In this document: positions 9,144-18,323 of the stretch, piece after piece
Numbering within the stretch: the first letter of the stretch is position 1
How the letters are laid out: every line of letters begins with the position of its first letter
Origin: Rhodospirillaceae bacterium UBA4468
Lineage (GTDB): Bacteria > Pseudomonadota > Alphaproteobacteria > Rhodospirillales > Casp-alpha2
DNA: 48,914 nucleotides
Direction of reading: 5' to 3'
Assembly: GCA_002389385.1 (NCBI GenBank)
Contig: DGOK01000030.1
Location: forward strand, 1 to 48,914
Program-made: the position numbers and the translations under genes
The notes under the pieces: generated by a model
What the model was told of the DNA's origin: nothing
The model's database searches: none
Seen by the model: only the letters and a program-made list of their open reading frames with translations

Positions 9144-10163
9144 ATGTCGTTATTTTTTAGAGTGCCATTCGTTCTTATATTTTTCAGCATCAGTATCTTG
9201 GCTGCGTCACAGCCACGTGCGGATGATTTGCGGTTCTTTAAGATTGCTTCGGGTTCACCCGGCGGCACTTATTTCCCTATTGCCTTGCTTATTGCCAAAG
9301 TGATTTCCAATCCACCGGGATCAAAGGGGTGCAATGAAGGTGGTAATTGTGGTATGAAGGATTTGACCGCTACAGCACAAAGCACGAAGGGCTCTGTCGC
9401 CAATGTTGACGCATTGCTGATGAAAACCTATCCCACAGCCATTGCACAATCCGATGTCGCCTACTGGGCTTATGCGGCATCAGGGCCTTTCCGGACCCGG
9501 AAACCCAATAAGCAATTATGCGTCACAAGTAGTCTCTACCCAGAAGATGTTCATCTCGTTGCTTCGCGTAGCGCGAATATTCCAGGTGTAGGCGCGTTGG
9601 CTGGGAAGCGTGTTGCATTAGGCGAACGGGAATCCGGTGCCTTACTCGGTGCGCAGTTAGTTGTCCGTGCATATGGTTTGCAAGAAGGCAAAGATTTTGC
9701 CGCGACACTCGTAAACTATTCTGATGCACAAGATTTGATCAAAAAGAATAAGCTGGATGCATTTGTCGCCGTCATAGGATATCCAAGCGAAGCGATTGAA
9801 TTCATGATTCAACGCCAGGACATGCACTTGGTACCTATTGTTGGTGAAGGTCGCGACCGCCTTATTAAAGGCTCACCCTTTTATTCAGCATCAATTATTC
9901 CGCAGAGTGCCTACACAGGCCAAACCAGCGACATCCATACCGTTGCAGTTAATGCATTATGGGTTACGCGCGCAAATCTTGATCAAGGTTTTGTCTATCA
10001 ACTCACAAAATTTTTTTGGTCGAACAAGCACGCCCGCTCAATCCTTGATGGTGGACACCCAAAAGGCAGCGAGATAACTTTAAAGACAGCCTTTAATCGC
10101 GTGCCTATTCCATTATGCTCAGGCGCACAGAAATATTATCAAGAGATCGGAATGCTTAAGTGA
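9144..10163 (+). CDS. TAXI family TRAP-type solute-binding protein
   Basis: This 339-residue periplasmic binding protein has a signal peptide ending near residue 27 (ILAASQPRADD). The TAXI hallmarks are GSPGGTYFPIA at the mature N-terminus and TAQSTKGSVANVDALL, followed by IAQSDVAYWA. TAXI receptors usually deliver small acids, including glutamate-like compounds, to a fused TRAP membrane protein. No such membrane protein gene is adjacent. Instead the stop overlaps the start of an amidase (GTGA at 10160-10163), and a second overlap joins that to an amidohydrolase. The receptor may use a distant or the local TRAP permease, or may serve as a periplasmic sensor or carrier. The ATG at 9144 has GGTGGAG upstream. 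Confidence 0.85.
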   Translation: MSLFFRVPFVLIFFSISILAASQPRADDLRFFKIASGSPGGTYFPIALLIAKVISNPPGSKGCNEGGNCGMKDLTATAQSTKGSVANVDALLMKTYPTAIAQSDVAYWAYAASGPFRTRKPNKQLCVTSSLYPEDVHLVASRSANIPGVGALAGKRVALGERESGALLGAQLVVRAYGLQEGKDFAATLVNYSDAQDLIKKNKLDAFVAVIGYPSEAIEFMIQRQDMHLVPIVGEGRDRLIKGSPFYSASIIPQSAYTGQTSDIHTVAVNALWVTRANLDQGFVYQLTKFFWSNKHARSILDGGHPKGSEITLKTAFNRVPIPLCSGAQKYYQEIGMLK

Positions 10164-11485
10164 CAAAAGCGAATGAACTTACCGCATCAGCGGCGCAGGC
10201 TGCCATCCGTGCTGGTGACCTTACATCAAGACAACTTATCGATGCCTGCCTAGACCATACGCAACAGCGAGATGACGATGTTGGTGCGTGGATTTATTTA
10301 AATCCTGAAATGGCGCGAGCGGCCGCAGATGAGGCCGACCGCATCATCAGCGCTGGCGAAGCAACAGGCCCATTGCACGGTATTCCTGTTGGCTTGAAGG
10401 ACATTATTGATACCAAAGACATGCCGACAGAACAGGGTTCAGATTTGTTCAAAGGCCGCCGACCGGTCACTGATAGCACCATGACGCGCTTACTTCGCGA
10501 CGCTGGTGCCATTATTATGGGTAAAACTGTCACGACAGAATACGCGCTAACGGCTGCAGGCAAGACCCGCAACCCTCACAACCCAGATCATACACCGGGC
10601 GGTTCGTCATCCGGTTCGGCTGCGGCTGTTGCAGACCAACAAATTCCACTATCCATTGGTTCGCAAACGGGTGGGTCCATGATCCGTCCTGCTTCTTTTT
10701 GTGGCGTACATGGCTTCAAGCCAACGTTTGGGACAATCTCACGCGCAGGTATGCATCCCTTAGCCCGCCCCCTTGATCATCCGGGGATATATGCCCGCTC
10801 TCTTGAGGATATCGCATTGATGGGTGATGTCTTGATGTCGAAGGATCCGCTTGATCTTGATATGCGTGGCCATCCAAAGGCAAACCTTGTTGAAGCTGTC
10901 TCAAAGGGCGCTGTCGAAACACCGCCACGTATTGCATTCGTCAAAGGACCAATGTGGGAAGCTGCCGAACCTTATATGGGTGCGCTATTTGAGGATATCG
11001 TTAAAAAACTCGGGAGCACTGCCCGCGAAGTGGAAATGGCTGGCATTTTTGATGATGCCCTCAATTGTCATAGCACGATCATGCTGGCAAACATCGTTGC
11101 GAACTTAGGTGACTATATCCGCGATACGCCCGACAAAGTACACAAAGAAACCATCCGCCGTGTTGCACAAGGTAATGGCATTGCCGCTGAAGATTACGTT
11201 AAAGCAATCGAGTTCAGTGACACGGTTGATGCAGCTGTCGATCATATGTTTGAGCATTGCGATGTCATCATCACGCCAGCAGCCCCTGGCGAAGCACCAA
11301 AACACGTTGAAGGCACGGGCAATGCGATCTTCCAAAAGTTATGGACATTAACAGGTGTTCCGACACTGACATTGCCAAAACTACAGGGACCAAATGGCTT
11401 GCCTATTGGCATTCAAGTGATTGGGCGGTTCGGACAAGATGCCACATTATTCAGAAATGCGATGTGGATTGAGAACGCCCTTTGA
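10160..11485 (+). CDS. Amidase (amidase signature family)
   Basis: This 441-residue hydrolase has the Lys-Ser-Ser triad of the family. Lys80 is in GIPVGLKDIID, the cis-serine Ser149 is in GGSSSGS, and the nucleophile Ser173 is in GSQTGGSMIRP. The serine spacing of 24 matches characterised amidases. It splits an amide to an acid and ammonia or amine in the cytoplasm. The start codon is GTG, overlapping the TAXI gene stop (GTGA), and the end overlaps the next gene (TTGA at 11482-11485). The three genes are therefore one translationally coupled operon. A clearly related amidase, with the triad at the same residue numbers, is encoded at 19850-21190. It is not GatA, since gatB and gatC are absent here. 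The substrate is unknown. Confidence 0.88.
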   Translation: MTKANELTASAAQAAIRAGDLTSRQLIDACLDHTQQRDDDVGAWIYLNPEMARAAADEADRIISAGEATGPLHGIPVGLKDIIDTKDMPTEQGSDLFKGRRPVTDSTMTRLLRDAGAIIMGKTVTTEYALTAAGKTRNPHNPDHTPGGSSSGSAAAVADQQIPLSIGSQTGGSMIRPASFCGVHGFKPTFGTISRAGMHPLARPLDHPGIYARSLEDIALMGDVLMSKDPLDLDMRGHPKANLVEAVSKGAVETPPRIAFVKGPMWEAAEPYMGALFEDIVKKLGSTAREVEMAGIFDDALNCHSTIMLANIVANLGDYIRDTPDKVHKETIRRVAQGNGIAAEDYVKAIEFSDTVDAAVDHMFEHCDVIITPAAPGEAPKHVEGTGNAIFQKLWTLTGVPTLTLPKLQGPNGLPIGIQVIGRFGQDATLFRNAMWIENAL

Positions 11486-12708
11486 CCCCAACGATCAATA
11501 AAAATCGGTTATGGTCATCACTGATGCAATTGGCCAAAATCGGCGCGACTGACAAGGGTGGCGTTTGCCGTGTCTCGTTAACGGATGTTGACCGACAGGC
11601 ACGCGATCTGTTCTGTGAATGGGCACGCGAAGCTGGGTGCAGTATCCGTATTGACCGCATTGGTAATATCTTTGCCAGACGGGCAGGAACAGATCCGGAC
11701 GCCCCATCTGTCATGACCGGTAGCCATCTGGACAGCCAACCCCTTGGCGGGAAGTTTGATGGTGCATTTGGCGTGATGGCAGGCCTGGAGGTCATTCGCG
11801 CACTTAACGACGCAAAAGCCAAAACGACCCATCCCATCGAGATCGTCGATTGGACAGACGAAGAAGGCGCGCGATTTGCTGCTGGATGTATTGGCTCTGG
11901 TGTCTTTGCCGGGATGCGTGATTTAAACGAGGCCCTTGCCCTGACTGATGCCGACGGCATGACGTTATCCGCCGCACTTGATGACATAGGTTATGCAGGC
12001 CCCGAAGAGATGGGCTCCACATCTATCAAAGCCTATTTTGAAGCCCACATTGAACAAGGTCCAATCCTCGAAGCAGAAAAGCTGCCTATTGGCGCTGTTT
12101 TAGGCGCACAGGGCCAAAGATGCTTTCTGGTCACCGTCACGGGCGAGGATGGGCATGCGGGCACCCTGCCCATGTTAAAGAGGCGCGACGCCTTTGTTGG
12201 CACTGCCAAGATGACCGTCGCCATCAATGCGCTTGCAACGACGTATGAGCCACACGCAGTAATCACCGTCGGCCACGTGCGTGTTCGTCCGAATTCTAGA
12301 AATACTATTCCAGGTCAAGTCATATGCAGTATCGACAGTCGCCATCCGGACGAAGCCACGCTGGCACAGATGGAAGCTGATATGACGTCAGCATGCCAAC
12401 ACGTCGCCGATGCTGATGGGCTTGAGGTGCATTTTGATGCCGTTACGAGAGCAACGCCCGTCGCGTTTGATCCCGCGTGCATCGATGCTGTCCGCAACGC
12501 CTGCAATCTGCGCCAAATTCGATTTATGGATATGCATTCAGGTGCAGGGCACGATGCCTGCAAGATCGCCAGCATCGCACCGACGGGGATGATCTTTGTG
12601 CCGTGTGAAGATGGCATCAGCCACAACGAGTTAGAAAATGCGACGCCCGAAGATACTGCGACAGGCGCCCAAGTCCTATTGGATGCGATGCTTGCGACAG
12701 CACGTTAA
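11482..12708 (+). CDS. M20-type Zn amidohydrolase (HyuC / N-carbamoyl-amino acid hydrolase family)
   Basis: This 408-residue dinuclear metal hydrolase belongs to the hydantoinase/carbamoylase branch of peptidase family M20. Metal ligands can be seen at His82 (GSHLDS), Asp93 (GGKFDGAFG) and Glu128 (DWTDEEGARF). The conserved EAHIEQGPILE and, near the end, MHSGAGHDA follow in the usual order. Members hydrolyse N-carbamoyl-L-amino acids, allantoate or ureidoglycine, releasing ammonia and carbon dioxide or an amino acid. The start is TTG, overlapping the amidase stop by four bases (TTGA). It closes the TAXI-amidase operon, and the next gene is convergent only 16 bases later. Together with the HyuA-HyuB fusion at 749-4375 it could complete a hydantoin or cyclic-ureide route, which is inference. 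Confidence 0.88.
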   Translation: MTPTINKNRLWSSLMQLAKIGATDKGGVCRVSLTDVDRQARDLFCEWAREAGCSIRIDRIGNIFARRAGTDPDAPSVMTGSHLDSQPLGGKFDGAFGVMAGLEVIRALNDAKAKTTHPIEIVDWTDEEGARFAAGCIGSGVFAGMRDLNEALALTDADGMTLSAALDDIGYAGPEEMGSTSIKAYFEAHIEQGPILEAEKLPIGAVLGAQGQRCFLVTVTGEDGHAGTLPMLKRRDAFVGTAKMTVAINALATTYEPHAVITVGHVRVRPNSRNTIPGQVICSIDSRHPDEATLAQMEADMTSACQHVADADGLEVHFDAVTRATPVAFDPACIDAVRNACNLRQIRFMDMHSGAGHDACKIASIAPTGMIFVPCEDGISHNELENATPEDTATGAQVLLDAMLATAR

Positions 12709-12724
12709 AGAACATCACGACTGA

Positions 12725-13774
12725 TCAAGAATCAGGTGTGATCTTTTCCGTTACGTCTTCCATTTTCTGAGCAATTTGTTCGTACTGATATTCTGGAATG
12801 ATGTAAGCCCAGCCGTCGGTCCGTGCTTTGATTTCGGCCGCTTGCTGTGCCGCTTTCGAGACCAGCGCATTCCCAACATACTCAGCATCTACTGTCATAT
12901 ATTGCGTGCCATCCTGGTGATAAATTTTCAGCATCACTTTGACGCCGTCAGCGCTCAGGAACGTGCCGCTATAAGCTTGAGCAAGGTCCAGATTAATATC
13001 GCTGATGCGACGCACATCATTCAGAACAAAATTGTTCAAAATGGCGGCTACGTTACGCGGGGCATATTCGCTTTTGAGCTTCAGGCCTTCGGGCATATTC
13101 GCAAACGCAAAACCACCCGTGACATCCTCTTTAGGGACAACTACAAGCTCGTCACCACCCGGTTGGGTCACGTCGACACGCACAATGTTTTCAGGCGGAA
13201 TATTGACGATTTCACGCTTCAGCCAACCACGTGGCTCGACACCAATATCGACAAGGCCACGCACCAACCATGCCTGGTCTTCGCCAGGGCGGCGTACATA
13301 CATGCCACCTGTCGTGGTCTCGGGTAAAAAGAAGTTTGCACGACCAACAACAAGCTCAGCAATTGTTTCACCCGCTGCATCCTTGAGGATGACCAACTGA
13401 GACTTGCCATTCTTTTTATAAGGGTCGCCCAACTGCAAGACATCGTGCCGTGCCGGTGAACTGGTCTTAGCTTCAAGCAACTCCATGTTCGACAACGAGA
13501 ACACAACCTTGGAAACAAGGTTCCCATGAACTGGATAGTTGCCGCTTTCCTTGAGTCTCCAATGCTCGCCCACATGAACAAACGTCATTGTGGTGCCATC
13601 CTGAACCACGACAAGTTCAGCCACGGATTGAGCGTCGTCGACAAGACCCGGGAACAATTTCTGTCCCTCAAAACTTGATGTTTGGAAATCAACGCGGCTC
13701 GTCACGCCATATACCGCTGCAGCAACGCTGATAATTGCGACAATCAGAAGGCTAGAAACAATTCTTGGTGTCAT
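12725..13774 (-). CDS. DUF4340 domain protein, last gene of a Gld-like ABC operon
   Basis: This 349-residue protein has an N-terminal membrane anchor (IVSSLLIVAIISVAAAVYGV). It is followed by repeated beta-rich segments of the DUF4340 type, such as WRLKESGNYPV, ELVVGRANF and MYVRRPGEDQAWLVRG. I chose ATG 13774 because AGGGGAAC lies upstream and the hydrophobic anchor begins there; the frame is open to 13837 but would overlap the preceding gene. DUF4340 proteins are regularly found with GldA/GldF/GldG-like ABC transporters, as here, where it follows the auxiliary gene by 16 bases. It faces the periplasm. Its role, perhaps as an envelope accessory to the transporter, is not established. Confidence 0.85.
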   Translation of the reverse strand: MTPRIVSSLLIVAIISVAAAVYGVTSRVDFQTSSFEGQKLFPGLVDDAQSVAELVVVQDGTTMTFVHVGEHWRLKESGNYPVHGNLVSKVVFSLSNMELLEAKTSSPARHDVLQLGDPYKKNGKSQLVILKDAAGETIAELVVGRANFFLPETTTGGMYVRRPGEDQAWLVRGLVDIGVEPRGWLKREIVNIPPENIVRVDVTQPGGDELVVVPKEDVTGGFAFANMPEGLKLKSEYAPRNVAAILNNFVLNDVRRISDINLDLAQAYSGTFLSADGVKVMLKIYHQDGTQYMTVDAEYVGNALVSKAAQQAAEIKARTDGWAYIIPEYQYEQIAQKMEDVTEKITPDS

Positions 13775-13790
13775 GTCAGTTCCCCTGCGT

Positions 13791-15701
13791 TCAAGTTTCG
13801 CGGAGCCGGTAACGGCGCGCCCGACGGGCACGACCAACCAACAACCAGATTAAGGCAACCGCACCCAGCAACAGTGGGATTGCGGCAATATTAATGAACT
13901 TCAGTAACGCATCCAGATCATCAATGTCCTTGCGGAGTGAATACTGCACATCACGCAATTCTTTGCGAAGCGTGATCATCTGGCGGCGATACTCTTCAGC
14001 TTTGGCTTTGTCTTGAGGACCAATGATCAGCTCGCCCCCCGCCTGTTCGCGGTTAAGCAACTCAGCTAATTCTGTCTTAATTGTTTCAAGCTGCTTGGCG
14101 AGTTCTTGTTCTTTATCACGGAACTGACGCTCAGCTTCTTTCCGGACATCATCAACATATGTGAACGAACGGAAGGCTTGGGAGCGTGCCCGCAAGCTCA
14201 TCAGAGCAGTGCCGCCACTCATGTTCTCAAGCGCGTTAACAGCAAAGTCAGCGTTGTTCGCAAAAGGCACATTAAATGTTTGGCTGAACAACTGGCGTGT
14301 TTCCATCCAAAATTGTTCGTGTAGCATATCTACGTCAGAAACAACAACCACACTGACATCTTTAGCCGCCGTCGTGATATGGGATTCAGATGTCGCGTCA
14401 CCCGGTAGCGCGATCTGCCCCTCAGGTAATGGCGGCGGGCCATCAGGGAATGCTGTCGTTGGCTTCCCTATGACACGTGCGGCAAGCGTTCTGGTTTCGC
14501 CTGATGGTACATACTCGCGGAACAACCCAATTACGTCCGGGTTCGTGCGGACTTTGGCAACATCGATTTCCATGGACTGCGTGCCGGTCTGGATCAACGG
14601 CAACAGGGTGGTACCCTTGCCATCAATAGGCTTCAAGATACCAGGACTTGCGAAGGTAATTCGTTGTAAGTCAGCCGTAATCGCATCATCAGACTTAAAG
14701 TTGGCGGGCAGCATCGAAAGCCATGTGACGTAATCACTGACCGCTGTTTGACCACGCAGGTTAACGTTAACCCGGCGTGCTGTTTCCGTATCACCTAAGA
14801 CCTTACCTGCAACAAGTTCGACACCCCAGCTGTTGAGGATTTTATCAAATCTTGAGGGACCCACATTGCCGCGTCCACGTGCCATCGCAACTTCGATTTC
14901 AGAGTTGGCATCGACATAAACCAATGCCTTGCCACCACGCAGTACGAATTGATCAATGCTATACATCAAATGATCACTGAGGCCCGTTGGATGCACGATC
15001 AACAAAGCGTCGACATCATCAGGAATACGTTTATCGGTGAGCGCGATTGTCGTGACATCAAAAAACTCACGCACTTGTTCAACGAACGCCCAGGCTTGCC
15101 CACCCTGAGTCCGCGGACCACCCGCAACAGGTAAGCTTGAAATAAGTCCTACCAACGGCTTCTTGTCGTTAGCGAGCTTAAACACCATTTTTGAAAGATC
15201 GTATTCCAGGAAGCTCTCACGCTCTGGGCTCAGATACGCAATCCGCTCCATATCGTCGACACTGTTGGTCGCGACCAAGCCATAATAACCAAGGTCGCCG
15301 GTGCTATCCAAAGGCACACCTTGCAAACCAAAGGCCACCGCGAGGTCTTCTTCATCTGTGAACGGTTCTGGATTATAAAGTTCCAGCTTGATCTTGCCGT
15401 CAGAGATATCGACATAACGCTCGAGCAATTCCCGGACACGGTCACCATATGTTGCGTGAGACGGGTTCAGCTCGACCAGACGTTTGGAAATAAACAAACG
15501 TACCGTGAGTGTCTCGTTGATGTCTTTGAGGATTTCACGTGTTCCATCAGAGAGCGTGAACAGTCTCTCTTCGGTCAGGTCAACTTCGAGGCCACGGAAC
15601 GTTGTATTAGCAAAGATGTTAACCGCCATGAAAATGATGACAGCCAGAACACAGGAAATACCTGCAAGCTTTGAGCGATCCATTTGAGTGAATAATTTCA
15701 T
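13791..15701 (-). CDS. GldG-like ABC transporter auxiliary protein
   Basis: This 636-residue protein has a transmembrane segment near residues 12-32 (LAGISCVLAVIIFMAVNIFA) and a large periplasmic ABC-type auxiliary domain. That domain includes FTLSDGTREILKDINETLTVRLF and the GKALVYVDANSE region. A coiled-coil stretch follows at about 525-590, rich in Lys, Glu and Arg. A C-terminal membrane helix (IPLLLGAVALIWLLVG) ends in a basic tail. This layout matches the GldG/DUF7088 family that partners with GldA and GldF. Outside gliding Bacteroidetes the transported substrate is unknown. ATG 15701 has GAGGGAA upstream, and the permease gene ends 10 bases before it. Confidence 0.85.
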   Translation of the reverse strand: MKLFTQMDRSKLAGISCVLAVIIFMAVNIFANTTFRGLEVDLTEERLFTLSDGTREILKDINETLTVRLFISKRLVELNPSHATYGDRVRELLERYVDISDGKIKLELYNPEPFTDEEDLAVAFGLQGVPLDSTGDLGYYGLVATNSVDDMERIAYLSPERESFLEYDLSKMVFKLANDKKPLVGLISSLPVAGGPRTQGGQAWAFVEQVREFFDVTTIALTDKRIPDDVDALLIVHPTGLSDHLMYSIDQFVLRGGKALVYVDANSEIEVAMARGRGNVGPSRFDKILNSWGVELVAGKVLGDTETARRVNVNLRGQTAVSDYVTWLSMLPANFKSDDAITADLQRITFASPGILKPIDGKGTTLLPLIQTGTQSMEIDVAKVRTNPDVIGLFREYVPSGETRTLAARVIGKPTTAFPDGPPPLPEGQIALPGDATSESHITTAAKDVSVVVVSDVDMLHEQFWMETRQLFSQTFNVPFANNADFAVNALENMSGGTALMSLRARSQAFRSFTYVDDVRKEAERQFRDKEQELAKQLETIKTELAELLNREQAGGELIIGPQDKAKAEEYRRQMITLRKELRDVQYSLRKDIDDLDALLKFINIAAIPLLLGAVALIWLLVGRARRARRYRLRET

Positions 15702-15711
15702 GATAGTTCCC

Positions 15712-16446
15712 TCATCGTCCCTTGTTTAGCTCTACGGCGATGACGTTCAAAAACAACCACATCACCATGAGCGAGCCAAAGAAGACCACATCTTTAATAT
15801 CAATAACGCCTCGCGTCACCGCGTCAAAGTGGGTCAGGAAGCTCATCGACCGAAGCGCATCCACCAAGTATCCAGGCGCCCAACCTTGAAAGAAATTCAA
15901 CACCAGCTGCGCACCCGACATGGTGAACAGAAAACATATCGTGGCTGAAATAATGAATGCGATGACCTGGTTCTTGGTAAGTGATGAAATGCATGAACTG
16001 ATCGACAGGAATGCGCCCGCCATCACAAAGCTACCGATGTAGCTGGCCAGGATCACACCGTTATCAGGAGAGCCCAGCATGTTGACTGTGATCCACATGG
16101 GGAACGTCAGTGCTAACGCCAGTCCGCAAAATGCCCAAGCCGCCAGGAACTTTCCAAGTACGGCATCCAGCGTGGATACCGGCAGGGTCATCAGCAATTC
16201 AATAGTGCCGGACTTGCGCTCTTCAGCCCATAGCCGCATGCCAATTGCAGGGACTAGAAGCAGGAACAGCCAAGGATGGTAACCAAAGAACGAGACGAGG
16301 TCCGCATTTCCCCGGGTGAAGAAGCCGCCAACATAGAACGCAAATGCGCCTGTCAGAGCCAGAAATATAACGATGAAGACAAGGGCTAATGGTGTCGCGA
16401 AGTAGCCTTTAAACTCACGCTTGGCGATGATCAGCATATTACGCAT
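15712..16446 (-). CDS. ABC-2 type transporter permease (GldF-like)
   Basis: This integral membrane protein of about 244 residues has six predicted helices. It includes LALVFIVIFLALTGAFAFYV near the N-terminus and the ABC-2 signature region MRLWAEERKSGTIELLMTLP. I chose ATG 16446 because GGAG lies 7 bases upstream. The ATPase gene stop lies just inside (an eight-base overlap, ATGCGTAA), which implies coupled translation. Upstream in-frame codons only extend into the ATPase gene. It should form the membrane channel for the ATPase encoded directly before it and work with the GldG-like protein encoded after it. Confidence 0.88.
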   Translation of the reverse strand: MRNMLIIAKREFKGYFATPLALVFIVIFLALTGAFAFYVGGFFTRGNADLVSFFGYHPWLFLLLVPAIGMRLWAEERKSGTIELLMTLPVSTLDAVLGKFLAAWAFCGLALALTFPMWITVNMLGSPDNGVILASYIGSFVMAGAFLSISSCISSLTKNQVIAFIISATICFLFTMSGAQLVLNFFQGWAPGYLVDALRSMSFLTHFDAVTRGVIDIKDVVFFGSLMVMWLFLNVIAVELNKGR

Positions 16447-17416
16447 TTGCTGTCTCCGTCTTAGCCGCAGCGCTTCCGCCCCGGGTGATTTCACGGAACA
16501 CAGCGTCGAGCGCGCCTTTCTCAGTCTTGAGGTCGCTCACTGCATGACCTTTTTCTTTCAGCATCGCGGCAACTTCAGGCGCAATTGGCGCACCTGTTTT
16601 TGACGTCACGCTAAACAATGTCTGCGCATCAATGGATGTTGAGCGCTCTACCTGACCAACGCTTGTTAGGCTCGCCAAATCTTTGGCAATCTCATCAGCC
16701 GCTGCTGGAGATACTTTGATCTCAACAGCGTTATGCAGGGGAGAGCGCTTCAATAGATCTTCGGGCATTCCGTCGGCCAAAAGCTTGCCGCGCGCAATGA
16801 TAACGGCGCGGGTACAGACGGCTTCGACTTCTTCAAGAATATGCGTTGAAATAATCACAGCCTTATCCGACGCCATTTGTTGGATAAGGGTGCGCACTTG
16901 ATGCTTTTGGTTTGGATCAAGGCCATCGGTTGGTTCATCTAAGATAAGCACGGGCGGATTGTGCAAGATCGCCTGCGCAAGACCAACACGGCGCTTGAAG
17001 CCCTTCGATAAGGTCTCAATCGGTTGATCCATCACATCTGCGATTTCAACGCGTTCTATGACCTGGTCAATGGATGCGTTCCGTGCGATACCCGAAAGAT
17101 TCCGGATATCTGCAATGAAGTTCAAAAACCCGCGCGGTGCCATATCACCATAACAAGGTGCACCCTCTGGCAAATAGCCGATCCGCTGTTTGACGCCTAC
17201 CGGGTCACGCGTCACATCGATACCATCGACAGTCGCTGATCCCTCAGTTGGAGACAGAAAACCTGTGACCATTTTCATGGTTGTTGATTTACCCGCACCG
17301 TTGGGTCCCAAGAACCCTAAAACCTCGCCTTTGTTGACTGAAAGGTCGATCCCATCAACAGCTGTTAATGGACCAAAGCGTTTGGTTAAGTGCGAAAGCG
17401 CGATCATTTCCGCCAT
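16439..17416 (-). CDS. ABC transporter ATP-binding protein (GldA-like)
   Basis: This 325-residue ATPase has Walker A GPNGAGKST at residues 37-45, a signature-like stretch LSKGFKRRVGLAQA and Walker B VLILDEPTDGLDPNQ. A switch histidine is present in IISTHILEEVEAV. A C-terminal extension of about 100 residues, with KVSPAAADEI and EVAAMLKEKGHAV, is typical of GldA/DrrA-type exporters. ATG 17416 is preceded by AAGGAG with 9-base spacing. It is the first gene of a four-gene operon with the permease, the auxiliary protein and the DUF4340 protein. Confidence 0.9.
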   Translation of the reverse strand: MAEMIALSHLTKRFGPLTAVDGIDLSVNKGEVLGFLGPNGAGKSTTMKMVTGFLSPTEGSATVDGIDVTRDPVGVKQRIGYLPEGAPCYGDMAPRGFLNFIADIRNLSGIARNASIDQVIERVEIADVMDQPIETLSKGFKRRVGLAQAILHNPPVLILDEPTDGLDPNQKHQVRTLIQQMASDKAVIISTHILEEVEAVCTRAVIIARGKLLADGMPEDLLKRSPLHNAVEIKVSPAAADEIAKDLASLTSVGQVERSTSIDAQTLFSVTSKTGAPIAPEVAAMLKEKGHAVSDLKTEKGALDAVFREITRGGSAAAKTETANA

Positions 17417-17468
17417 GCCTTCGAGCTCCTTAAAGTATCACGAATTTCGATAGATTTAGACCACCTAG

Positions 17469-17508
17469 GCGACGTTTCAAGTCTTACGGAAAGACTTTTT
17501 AGCGTCGC
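17469..17508. promoter_or_regulatory. Nested two-part hairpin between transaldolase and ABC operon
   Basis: The outer arms GCGACG (17469-17474) and CGTCGC (17503-17508) enclose an inner stem AAGTCTT (17479-17485) / AAGACTT (17491-17497), which is followed on the plus strand by TTT. It sits in the 158-base gap downstream of transaldolase and upstream of the ABC operon. The T-run suits plus-strand termination, but no plus-strand gene is near. It may be a processing site or leader structure. Confidence 0.35.
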
Positions 17509-17574
17509 GCTTGGAGGACATAACATATTGACCCAAAAAGGAAAGAAGGTTCTATCCGTCGGATAAACCGATAC

Positions 17575-18228
17575 TTACAGGATAGACTGTCCAGTTTTCT
17601 TCCAGTCAGCCAAAAACGCTGCCAATCCACTCTCTGTCAGCGGATGCTTAAACATCTGACGAAGCACACTTGGTGGCACCGTTGCTACACCTGCACCCAT
17701 ACGGGCAGAGGCCACAACGTGGATCGGATTACGGATCGATGCGACGAGGACTTCTGTCGGGAAATCATAATTGTCATAGATTTCACAGATTTCCTGGATC
17801 AGCTCCATACCATCCTGTCCGATGTCATCCAAACGACCTACAAACGGTGAAATATAAGCCGCACCTGCTTTTGCAGCCAAGATCGCCTGCGCCACCGAGA
17901 AACACAGCGTCACGTTGACGGATACGCCTTTGCTTGAAAGCGCATGGCACGCCTGAATACCAGCTTCGGTCAGCGGCACTTTAATGGTGACGTTGTCAGC
18001 GATAGCCAAAAGCTTCTCTGCTTCAGCCATCATGCCATCATAATCTGTTGCAGTAACTTCAGCTGAAACAGGGCCGTCAACGATGTCACAGATTTCTTTG
18101 ATCGCTTCGGACATATCGCGACCAGATTTGGCGATCAGCGACGGGTTTGTTGTGACGCCATCCAGTAGGCCCAACGCGTTAAGTGCGCGGATTTCCTCGA
18201 CGTCAGCAGTATCTACAAAAAATTTCAT
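17575..18228 (-). CDS. tal: Transaldolase (small TalC/FSA-like type)
   Basis: This 217-residue single-domain transaldolase belongs to the short subfamily shared with fructose-6-phosphate aldolase. MKFFVDTADVEEIRALN at the start, GVTTNPSLIAKSGRD, the Schiff-base lysine in NVTIKVPLTEAG and YISPFVGRLDDIG are all present. It moves a three-carbon dihydroxyacetone unit between sugar phosphates in the pentose phosphate pathway. I chose ATG 18228 because the family begins with MKFFVDTA and GGAGG stands upstream; the open frame to 18282 looks like untranslated leader. The gene stands alone, with a 158-base gap to the ABC operon. Confidence 0.92.
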   Translation of the reverse strand: MKFFVDTADVEEIRALNALGLLDGVTTNPSLIAKSGRDMSEAIKEICDIVDGPVSAEVTATDYDGMMAEAEKLLAIADNVTIKVPLTEAGIQACHALSSKGVSVNVTLCFSVAQAILAAKAGAAYISPFVGRLDDIGQDGMELIQEICEIYDNYDFPTEVLVASIRNPIHVVASARMGAGVATVPPSVLRQMFKHPLTESGLAAFLADWKKTGQSIL

Positions 18229-18323
18229 TGGTTTGGTTCCTCCCAGTTTCCGCATCATCAAGAACCCAGCGCCTGAAATCAAGCGCCCTGATGCTTCCGC
18301 AATTTACATTCTATTTTGTTGCC

